Shown: positions 57,923 to 64,000 of the stretch, piece after piece | Layout of the letters: each line of letters begins with the position of its first letter | Position numbering within the stretch: position 1 is the stretch's first letter | Assembly: GCF_003182355.1 (NCBI RefSeq) | Contig: NZ_QGTW01000001.1 | Span: 62,001-126,000, forward strand | Source: Cytobacillus oceanisediminis | GTDB lineage: Bacteria; Bacillota; Bacilli; Bacillales; Cytobacillaceae | DNA: 64,000 bases | Direction of reading: 5' to 3' | Program-made: the position numbers and the translations under genes | Notes under the pieces: generated by a model | Told to the model about the DNA's origin: nothing | What the model saw: only the letters and a program-made list of their open reading frames with translations | The model's database searches: none

Positions 57923-59065
57923 TTGAGGAAATTCTCATTTATTTTAATCCTGTTATTTCTGGGCTTCGCTTTTTCACAGCCTGAGGAGAAAATGGCTGAT
58001 GATACAAAATCCAATAATGTTATTAATAACATAAAGACAGAGATTCAGACCATTAAGGAAGATCCAGAAGTGTCTGCGGCGTTAAATAAATTTTTTAATG
58101 AAGTAAGTATTTGGGCAAATGAGCTTACTCAAGAAATAGAGCAATTTACAGGTGAATCAAGTAAGACTCCGGAGGCAGAAGCCGAAAAACCAGCTTTAAA
58201 AACACCCGATGAGCAGATTATTTCCATTCATAATATTGAAATAGGAGATGGCAAAACGGAAGTTGAAAGTCAGCTTGGACCACCCAAACGCTCTTCACTA
58301 AATGAATATGGCACTGAATGGCACACATACCATGAAAACTATCAAAATTTTGTCATGGTTGCTTATGATCAAGAAAATAAAGTCGCAGGCCTTTACACCA
58401 ATCAGGACCTTATATCCTCAACCAAAGAAATTACTTATGGAACTCCTAAAACGGCGGTTATCGAACAGCTTGGAGAGCCTATGGACAAAATGCGGAAAGG
58501 TTTTGTTCTTTATCAGCTTGAACAAGAGAGGGACTATGAATTATTTAATATTGATGGAAATTATGTAACGGTTTTCTACGATAAACATAGGGACAACACT
58601 GTAACTTCGATACAAATCATCGATGAAACCCTGGAACAGCAGAAAAAATCTTTTTATACAGAGCCAAATAATGCTCTTAAAGAAGGATTTGAATATCAGC
58701 TGTTTGATTTAACAAATGCAGACAGGGTCAATCATGGTGTTTCTGTTCTAACCTGGGATGACCATGTAAGGGAAACAGCCCGTAAGCATAGCCTTGATAT
58801 GGCTGAAAATAATTACTTTGATCATACCAATTTGGAAGGCCTTTCCCCTTTCGACCGTATGCAAGCAGATGAGGTTTCCTTCATGGTTGCTGGAGAAAAC
58901 CTAGCATCCGGGCAATTTAGCAGTATCTTTGCCCATGAAGGTTTAATGAATTCGATAGGCCACCGCAAAAATATACTACGACCTGATTATGAGTATTTAG
59001 GTGTAGGTGTTGCCTTTAATTCACAATCGCAGCCGTATTATACGGAAAACTTCTATACAAATTAA
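57923..59065 (+). CDS. CAP-domain protein with CAP-associated N-terminal region (YlbC-like)
   Basis: This 380-residue protein has a signal peptide (KFSFILILLFLGFAFSQ), an acidic linker, a CAP-associated domain (IEIGDGKTEVESQLGPPKRS, then ITYGTPKTAVIEQLGEP) and a C-terminal CAP domain (NADRVNHGVSVLTWD, NYFDHTNLEGLSPFDRM, AGENLASG, IGHRKNILRPDYEYLGVG). Bacillus YlbC has this layout; its role is unknown. It starts with TTG behind AAAGGATGGTG. The CAP half is related to the lipoprotein at 1120. A terminator follows. Confidence 0.88.
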   Translation: MRKFSFILILLFLGFAFSQPEEKMADDTKSNNVINNIKTEIQTIKEDPEVSAALNKFFNEVSIWANELTQEIEQFTGESSKTPEAEAEKPALKTPDEQIISIHNIEIGDGKTEVESQLGPPKRSSLNEYGTEWHTYHENYQNFVMVAYDQENKVAGLYTNQDLISSTKEITYGTPKTAVIEQLGEPMDKMRKGFVLYQLEQERDYELFNIDGNYVTVFYDKHRDNTVTSIQIIDETLEQQKKSFYTEPNNALKEGFEYQLFDLTNADRVNHGVSVLTWDDHVRETARKHSLDMAENNYFDHTNLEGLSPFDRMQADEVSFMVAGENLASGQFSSIFAHEGLMNSIGHRKNILRPDYEYLGVGVAFNSQSQPYYTENFYTN

Positions 59066-59070
59066 ATGTA

Positions 59071-59107
59071 AAAGCTCCTGCAAGATTATTTGCAGGAGCT
59101 TTTTTTG
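59071..59107 (+). terminator. Terminator of the CAP-domain gene
   Basis: AAAGCTCCTGCA and TGCAGGAGCTTT arms flank an AAGATTATT loop, followed by T. Confidence 0.9.
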
Positions 59108-59213
59108 TGAATTTATTTTATAGTTACACCAATAGACCCGTCTCTGAACATTTCCCTTTTTGATGCATAACATATATCAGCCTATAACAAATTTTTGAGA
59201 CGGTGGTGAGATA

Positions 59214-59642
59214 ATGGCAGTTGTTAGTGCACGGGAAGCAGACATTGATTTATTGGCACGCTTGTTAAGGGCTGAAGCTGAAGGTGAAGGGCAACAGGGT
59301 ATGCTGATGGTCGGAAATGTAGGGATCAACCGCATTAGATCCAATTGTTCAGATTTCAAAGGCCTGCGGACTATTCCTCAGATGATCCATCAGCCTCATG
59401 CATTTGAAGCTGTGCAAAAAGGTTATTTTTATCAGAGGGCAAGAGAAGTTGAGAAGCGGCTTGCACGGCGTTCTGTAAAAGGAGAAAGACTTTGGCCGTC
59501 TAAGTTCGCCTTATGGTATTTTCGTCCTCCTGGAGATTGTCCGCCAACCTGGTATGATCAGCCATTGGTCGGCAGGTATAAACTTCATTGTTTTTATGAG
59601 CCTACTGGAGCAGAATGTGAAAATATTTATAATACCTTTTAA
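59214..59642 (+). CDS. cwlJ: Spore germination cell-wall hydrolase CwlJ
   Basis: This 142-residue protein is almost co-linear with Bacillus CwlJ: LLARLLRAEAEGEGQQGMLM, VGNVGINRIRSNCSDFKGLR, FEAVQKGYFYQRARE, FALWYFRPPGDCPPTWY and CENIYNTF at the end. CwlJ cuts spore cortex peptidoglycan (muramic-lactam form) during germination and sits in the spore coat region without a signal peptide. The conserved Glu in RAEAEGEG is the likely catalytic residue. GerQ, which in Bacillus subtilis is encoded beside cwlJ and needed for its function, is not here. GGTGAG lies before the ATG. Confidence 0.95.
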   Translation: MAVVSAREADIDLLARLLRAEAEGEGQQGMLMVGNVGINRIRSNCSDFKGLRTIPQMIHQPHAFEAVQKGYFYQRAREVEKRLARRSVKGERLWPSKFALWYFRPPGDCPPTWYDQPLVGRYKLHCFYEPTGAECENIYNTF

Positions 59643-59646
59643 GAAA

Positions 59647-59680
59647 TTCCCTGCCATTAATGTAATGGCGGGGATTTTTC
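59647..59680. terminator. Bidirectional terminator after cwlJ
   Basis: CCCTGCCATT pairs with AATGGCGGGG across AATGT, followed by TTTTTC. The convergent YdcF-like gene ends just beyond. Confidence 0.85.
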
Positions 59681-59684
59681 TTCG

Positions 59685-60347
59685 CTAGACTTCCATGTCT
59701 TTAAGTATTCCTTGCTGTACATAGTATATAATTTTCTTTGCTTCGTCCTCCGCCCTTTTCCGTCCATAAGGATTTAGAAACCAATTATCCGGCCTTGTTG
59801 AATGGTCGTTGGCACAAACTAAAGAATACTGTATCCATTTTGGCATATAGGTCAACATTGTCAGGTGCATTCTGCGCATATGAAAAGGGGCCGTCACAAT
59901 GACCAAACGGGAAATATGCTGCAGGCCAAACGCCCGATCCAGCACCAGCATGGAGGCAAGTACATTTTCCTTTGTATGGAGCGAAATATCCTCTATCAAA
60001 ATATCTTCTTGGGGTATTCCCAAACGAATCGCTTTATTTTTTAAAAGTTCTGCTTCTGGTAAGTCATTTCCAGGCCATTTAACACCGCCTGATAAAAGCA
60101 GTTTATTTGCCCTTCCCTCTTTATATAGCCTAATGGCCTCTGGCAGCCTGTATTCAGACGCTTTGCTGCTTCCGGGGACAAAAATGCATTCTCCTTTCAG
60201 CAGGTCATCCTGTATACCGTGGTATAACAGCCTTATTATATCTTTGTCGGTCAAGTTTTTGGGATCGAATTCGGAAATCCTAATGAGGTCTCCCCCTTTC
60301 TTATCCATGTTCTTAGCTTTCTTTATTATACTATTCTTTTTGGACAA
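59685..60347 (-). CDS. YdcF-like (DUF218) protein
   Basis: This protein of up to 220 residues belongs to the DUF218/YdcF family: CIFVPGSSKASEYRLPEAIR, NKLLLSGGVKWPGNDLPEAE, DISLHTKENVLASM and VTAPFHMRRM are the blocks that bind an SAM-like or nucleotide ligand. Function is unknown. The start is unclear. The longest frame begins with TTG close to AAGG; an ATG at 60306-60308 has no clear ribosome site; the strongest site, GGGGGA, precedes an ATT at codon 22. I keep the longest frame. Confidence 0.82.
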   Translation of the reverse strand: MSKKNSIIKKAKNMDKKGGDLIRISEFDPKNLTDKDIIRLLYHGIQDDLLKGECIFVPGSSKASEYRLPEAIRLYKEGRANKLLLSGGVKWPGNDLPEAELLKNKAIRLGIPQEDILIEDISLHTKENVLASMLVLDRAFGLQHISRLVIVTAPFHMRRMHLTMLTYMPKWIQYSLVCANDHSTRPDNWFLNPYGRKRAEDEAKKIIYYVQQGILKDMEV

Positions 60348-60395
60348 GAAACCTTAATGGGAATGCCTAATTTAACCGAAAATATTGTATGTAAA

Positions 60396-60424
60396 AAAAG
60401 CAGCGGAGGTCCGCTGCTTTTTTG
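60396..60424 (-). terminator. Terminator of azoR
   Basis: AAAAGCAGCGG and CCGCTGCTTTT arms flank AGGT, with T or A runs on both sides. Confidence 0.9.
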
Positions 60425-60426
60425 CA

Positions 60427-61062
60427 TTAAAATGTTTTAGCCATATCCTTTGCACGGGCAATGGCATTTGCTTTGATTTCATCTGCTTTGTCAGGCATTG
60501 CATTATGACCTTCTACAAAGATGCCCTCGAATGAAGGTACACCGAAGAAGTTCATCAGTATATTTAGGTAACGGTGTCCCATTTCCATTTCAGCTGCAGG
60601 GCCTTCAGAATAGATGCCTCCGCGAGCTTGAATGTGAAGCGCTTTTTTGTCAGTAAGCAATCCAATTGGGCCTTCTGCTGTATATTTAAACGTTTTGCCA
60701 GCTACAGCAACAGAATCTAGATATGCTTTCATAACAGGCGGGAATGAGAAGTTCCAAAGAGGAGTGACAAAAACATATTTGTCAGCTGCTACAAATTGTT
60801 CGCTTAATTCTGATAAGCGGCCAACTTTAGCTTTTTCATCTTCGGATAGTTCCTCGAATCCTTTGCCGGATTGAAGTTTCCCCCATCCGCTGAAAACATC
60901 CACATCGATTTGGGGAATGTTTTCTTTGTATAAATCAAGGTGGACTACTTCATCGTTTGGATTTGCTTCCTTATACGCATCAATGAAAGTCTTACCTACT
61001 GCCATACTATATGACATTTTATCATCATGCGGGTGTGCTGTGATATACAATACTTGTGCCAT
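60427..61062 (-). CDS. azoR: FMN-dependent NADH-azoreductase
   Basis: This 211-residue flavodoxin-like enzyme reduces azo dyes and quinones with [24 protein letters not shown] (phosphate and FMN loop), [19 protein letters not shown] and [20 protein letters not shown] are family blocks. Its likely biological role is defence against electrophilic quinones. GGTGAGGG lies 4 bases before the ATG. It is a single gene with its own terminator. Confidence 0.93.
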   Translation of the reverse strand: MAQVLYITAHPHDDKMSYSMAVGKTFIDAYKEANPNDEVVHLDLYKENIPQIDVDVFSGWGKLQSGKGFEELSEDEKAKVGRLSELSEQFVAADKYVFVTPLWNFSFPPVMKAYLDSVAVAGKTFKYTAEGPIGLLTDKKALHIQARGGIYSEGPAAEMEMGHRYLNILMNFFGVPSFEGIFVEGHNAMPDKADEIKANAIARAKDMAKTF

Positions 61063-61306
61063 AAATCCCTCACCTTTCCTTACTTAATTGACATTATAGT
61101 TTGAATCAAAAATAACGTATGTATTCATCTGCAGTATGAATTGAATTTATTTTTAATTCGAGATTATCTTATTCGAAATAAAAAGGAAGTTCAACTTTTT
61201 TGCTTAGGCCTTCTTTTTTACCCAAGGCCAAGAAAAATAATCCTATTTTAAATTTAAATACTTCCATTGGGTAGTATATCTCATGATCAGCATTTAAAAA
61301 ATTAGC
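61063..61306. other. Intergenic stretch without visible gene
   Basis: This AT-rich region upstream of azoR holds no credible frame. It should carry the azoR promoter; I see no redox-regulator site that I can name. Confidence 0.4.
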
Positions 61307-61309
61307 TAA

Positions 61310-61331
61310 AAAAAGACCCCTTCGGGTCTCT
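61310..61331 (-). terminator. Terminator of the gene at 61334
   Basis: AGACCC and GGGTCT arms around a GAAG loop are followed on the minus strand by seven T. Confidence 0.9.
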
Positions 61332-61333
61332 CA

Positions 61334-61483
61334 TCAAGCTTGTTCTTCAGGAGTGTATGGATTCCCTCCGATGTTTTTTCTCATTTCATTTGTAATCTCA
61401 AATGGAATGTTCGTGTTCGTTTCCTCATTTTTTTCATAGTTCATTTGTACGCTTCCATCATAATGGTATGGCTTTTGGTCCAT
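61334..61483 (-). CDS. Small protein of unknown function (49 aa)
   Basis: The product begins MDQKPYHYDGSVQMNYEKN, contains NTNIPFEITNEMRKN and ends GNPYTPEEQA. It is hydrophilic and has no membrane segment. AGGTG lies 8 bases before the ATG, and a perfect terminator starts three bases after the stop, so the gene is well delimited. I do not recognise the family. Confidence 0.75.
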   Translation of the reverse strand: MDQKPYHYDGSVQMNYEKNEETNTNIPFEITNEMRKNIGGNPYTPEEQA

Positions 61484-61613
61484 TTTAATCACCTCATGAA
61501 GTTTCTATGTTAATTATATACTAAAAAAGACCTATTTTATCAGAAAATTTTCATTTCTGTTAAAAAATTCTTTTGCTTATATTTTGCAATTTAACTATTT
61601 TTTATAATAAAAA

Positions 61614-61645
61614 AGCATCATTTCCTAAGCGGAAATAATGCTCAA
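61614..61645 (-). terminator. Terminator of the CNNM/CorC gene
   Basis: AGCATCATTTCC and GGAAATAATGCT arms (one mismatch) flank TAAGC, followed on the minus strand by TTTTTT. Confidence 0.87.
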
Positions 61646-61648
61646 AGT

Positions 61649-62881
61649 TTACTGAGGTGTCTTTTTCTTTATTTCTACCAGCTTTAGTCTGTTTTCTTCT
61701 ATCGATTTAATTTCAAAATGGAGATGATGATATTCAAATGTCTCGCCTTCTTCAGGAAAATGGCCCATTTCTTTTAATAGGAATCCTGCAAGAATATCTT
61801 CATCCTCTGGAATTTTGGTTTTAAAGACCTCATTAATCCTGCGGATGGCGAGTTTAGAGTGGACAATGATATGGTTATCCGTTAATTCTTCGATAAGTAC
61901 TTCACTATCTTCATCCGTCTCATCTTCAAATTCCTGGCCCAGCATTGCTTCGAGGATGTCCTCATGTGTGATTAATCCTTTAGTACCGCCATATTCATCG
62001 AGAACGATAGCAAGGTGCTTTCTTTCTTTCATCATCATTTTGAAAACTTTATCAATGCTGTGGAACTCATATACAAATAAAGGTTCAAGATCAGTAAAAT
62101 CCTTTAAGGCCTTTTCAGGCTGTGTTGACCAGGCCAGCAATAGCTTAGAATGGAAAACACCTACGATGTTATCCATATTTTCTTTGTAAACCGGATACCG
62201 TGTAAACCGATTATCCATAACAATGTCCTTGGCCTCTTCAATGGTTGCATTAAAAGGGATACCTTCAATTTCCATCCGGGGAGTTTTTAGTGCGTCACGG
62301 ACATCCAGGCTGTAAAAATCTATAACCCCTTTTATCCTCTGCGTTTCTTCTTCATGAAAGGTTCCTTCACTAGTCGCAATATCAACCATTGTGATGAGCT
62401 CTTCTTTCGATACAGAAACTGATTCTGGTGCATTTTTAGATAATAATTTAATAATAGCCCTTGTAAACTTGGACAGCAGCCAGGTTAGTGGCTTAAAAAT
62501 CACTAATAATAACTTTATAACCGGAAAAACCAGATAGGCAATCTTATCAGCAAATGTAGCGGCAATCGATTTAGGAAGAACTTCAGCAAAAATAATGAGG
62601 GCGACAGTGAGTATACCGGTTGCCACTCCCACATTGAATCCATATTCAATAGCAATGATTGTTACAAGTGTTGGCAGCATAATATTTGCGATATTATTGC
62701 CAATCAAAATGGCAGTGATTAATTCATCAGGCTTTGATACAAGCTCTAATAGCTTTTGTGATTTTTTATCATTGTTCTCTGCTTTTGATTTCAATTTCAT
62801 TTTGTTAACTGCTGTAAGTGCTGTCTCACTTCCAGATAAGAAGAATGACATAAGCATGAAAAACAGGATAGCGATAAACAA
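61649..62881 (-). CDS. CNNM/CorC-family (HlyC/CorC) membrane protein
   Basis: This 410-residue protein has a CNNM membrane domain with three to four helices (FFLSGSETALTAVNKMKLKS, ILIGNNIANIMLPTLV, FAEVLPKSIAATFAD). Next come a CBS pair (TPRMEIEGIPFNATIEEAKD, then RFTRYPVYKENMDNIVGVFH and HLAIVLDEYGGTKGLITHED) and the C-terminal CorC/HlyC domain. Members such as Bacillus MpfA export Mg2+ or other divalent metals. It starts with TTG about 9 bases after GGAGG. It is a stand-alone gene. Confidence 0.9.
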   Translation of the reverse strand: MFIAILFFMLMSFFLSGSETALTAVNKMKLKSKAENNDKKSQKLLELVSKPDELITAILIGNNIANIMLPTLVTIIAIEYGFNVGVATGILTVALIIFAEVLPKSIAATFADKIAYLVFPVIKLLLVIFKPLTWLLSKFTRAIIKLLSKNAPESVSVSKEELITMVDIATSEGTFHEEETQRIKGVIDFYSLDVRDALKTPRMEIEGIPFNATIEEAKDIVMDNRFTRYPVYKENMDNIVGVFHSKLLLAWSTQPEKALKDFTDLEPLFVYEFHSIDKVFKMMMKERKHLAIVLDEYGGTKGLITHEDILEAMLGQEFEDETDEDSEVLIEELTDNHIIVHSKLAIRRINEVFKTKIPEDEDILAGFLLKEMGHFPEEGETFEYHHLHFEIKSIEENRLKLVEIKKKTPQ

Positions 62882-63310
62882 AGTACGTTGCCTCCAATAA
62901 TATTTCGTTTGTATTTTTATTTGTACCCACTTTATATCTACAAAACACCTGATGCGTACAAGCGTTAAAGTATTTATAAATAATTATCCATAATTATAGG
63001 GTAGTTGAAGGTATTTTGGAAAAGAAATGCATTAAGTTGGAAATATAATGAAACTTTTAATCCTTTCAGCAAATTTTCTGCCAGCTCCCCAAGCAATTTG
63101 GAAAAATGTCCGTTGAGAACTGCCTGAATCCAGTGAATGAAAAGTTGTAAATTCCCGCTTCCCTTTTCCTTGTCATTATGCACCCTATGTATTACGGCCT
63201 TAACAGAATTTTATGTTTCTTTTTCCATTAACTATTCCCGAGTAAAACGCTATCCAATGCCAATAATAATGTGTGCTATGGCAAAGAAATCATAGAAAGA
63301 AGGAAAAAAC
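62882..63310. other. Intergenic region
   Basis: A 69-codon minus-strand frame (62974-63183) starts with GTG but lacks a clear ribosome site, so I leave it out. The region should carry divergent promoters for the CNNM/CorC gene and the beta-propeller gene. Confidence 0.45.
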
Positions 63311-64000
63311 ATGAGAAAGCTATTGTTTCTTATCTGCTGTTTCATGCTCCTTGTCCCTTCACCTGTGTGGGGAGTGACATCAGATCATCAGCTCAAAGCT
63401 GCTTTTATACGCAATGGGCATTTATGGGTAAAAATCGGAAATAAAGAAGATAAAATTTCTTCTCAGCCTGCGAAATATTATAATTCCCCGAAATGGTCAC
63501 AGGATGGGCAATGGCTTCTTTATGAAAAAGAAGCTAAGGAACCCATTAGTCCAAATTTGGATACCCAAACAGAGATCTGGGTTTACAATCTAAAGTCGCA
63601 GAAGCATAAGCGGATCTTTCGTGATGGCAGAAACCCCAAGTGGTCACCTGCTGAAAATAAGGTAGCTTTTACGAGTGGGGGAGTGCTTAATGTTTCTGAT
63701 TTGAATCAATTTTACAATGTGGCTTTGGGTGTTGATGATTTTAATTGGTATCCTGACGGGAATAGTTTTATAGCCTCATCAGGTGCAGTGCCCAGGCCTG
63801 ATGGATGGACTAGCCCTGTGCTTTATAAGATTCCTTTGCCTGATGATTTGGAAAATATTAATCTGACCGAGAATGCCAAAATGCTTTTTACAATTCCAAA
63901 GGAAATCGGAAACGGAAATGCTACAATAATGTCCATCAACGCTACCACCTTTACATTCTCGCAAAGTGGTAAGTGGATCTCTTCATTGTTAACCCCACCG
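63311..64000 (+). CDS. Secreted TolB-like beta-propeller protein, 5' part
   Basis: The frame is open from ATG at 63311 to the window end, 230 codons, so the 3' end is missing. It has a signal peptide (LLFLICCFMLLVPSPVWG). Repeats of the type KWSQDGQWLLYEKE, NPKWSPAENKVAFTSGG and FNWYPDGNSFIASSG follow. These are blades of a TolB/WD40-like beta-propeller, as in Bacillus YqgU-type proteins. It probably acts outside the membrane in binding; no enzyme motif is visible. AAGGA lies about 6 bases before the ATG. Confidence 0.8.
   Translation, partial: MRKLLFLICCFMLLVPSPVWGVTSDHQLKAAFIRNGHLWVKIGNKEDKISSQPAKYYNSPKWSQDGQWLLYEKEAKEPISPNLDTQTEIWVYNLKSQKHKRIFRDGRNPKWSPAENKVAFTSGGVLNVSDLNQFYNVALGVDDFNWYPDGNSFIASSGAVPRPDGWTSPVLYKIPLPDDLENINLTENAKMLFTIPKEIGNGNATIMSINATTFTFSQSGKWISSLLTPP

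Noticed and set aside
62974..63183. 69-codon minus-strand frame
   Set aside because: Its GTG start has no convincing ribosome site, no family is recognised, and the protein is not clearly natural.

Overview
The window looks like a chromosomal segment of a low-GC, spore-forming member of the Bacillaceae. The clearest evidence is close likeness to Bacillus proteins and operons: the aa3 quinol oxidase operon qoxABCD, the spore-germination hydrolase CwlJ, the YkkC/YkkD exporter pair, QueCDE, the 5-oxoprolinase cluster (ycsF/ycsG/ycsI/kipI/kipA type) and a sporulation-kinase-like histidine kinase. AGGAGG-type ribosome sites, frequent TTG starts and many intrinsic terminators fit too. I see no rRNA, tRNA, CRISPR array, complete insertion sequence or prophage. 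The species cannot be named from sequence alone.

Layout. 1-4.3 kb: partial EamA transporter, several very small genes, a CAP-domain lipoprotein, threonine aldolase, a Bacillus-type interspersed repeat and a stretch that may be a decayed gene. 4.5-8.4 kb: qoxABCD. 8.5-11.4 kb: two small unknown genes, thiamine transporter thiT under a TPP riboswitch, and a MATE exporter. 11.9-18.4 kb: a compact FtsH-like protease, two different tandem-repeat arrays, a large secreted M14 carboxypeptidase and an orphan histidine kinase. 18.7-23.3 kb: small membrane protein, TetR regulator divergent from an RND exporter, and a partial duplication of the exporter gene's 3' end. 23.5-25.5 kb: queC-queD-queE under a preQ1-I riboswitch. 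25.8-31.8 kb: a CBS-domain protein and the 5-oxoproline cluster pxpB-pxpC-pxpA-ycsG-ycsI. 31.8-40.6 kb: second repeat copy, second M14 peptidase, shortened metallophosphatase, SDR, AI-2E-type permease, HIT protein, P-loop kinase-like protein and a MurG. 40.6-44.3 kb: ykkC-ykkD under a guanidine-I riboswitch, an amino-acid/dicarboxylate symporter with a cre site, small membrane proteins and a stand-alone G39P-like protein. 44.3-50.4 kb: exoA, a TPP-riboswitch operon SDR-thiM-thiD-thiE, an OsmC protein and a HAD phosphatase. 50.5-56.1 kb: ECF sigma factor with probable anti-sigma partner, AbrB-type membrane protein, C39-like protease and a MerR/coiled-coil protein with unusual palindromes. 56.2-64 kb: DUF3231 pseudogene, speD, CAP-domain protein, cwlJ, YdcF-like protein, azoreductase, a small unknown gene, a CNNM/CorC-type transporter and the start of a beta-propeller secreted protein.

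Themes. Four riboswitches (two TPP, one preQ1-I, one guanidine-I) each sit directly upstream of genes that fit their ligand. Thiamine uptake (thiT) and salvage (thiMDE) are both under TPP control, and the salvage operon carries an extra SDR gene. Detoxification and export are prominent: MATE, RND, SMR pair, azoreductase and OsmC. The observations most worth following are the repeated 21-bp palindrome upstream of and inside the MerR/coiled-coil gene, the unexplained 52-bp and 42-bp tandem arrays, the 3'-end duplication after the RND gene, the SDR in the thiamine operon, and several well-delimited tiny genes. I did not find a clearly new multi-gene system.
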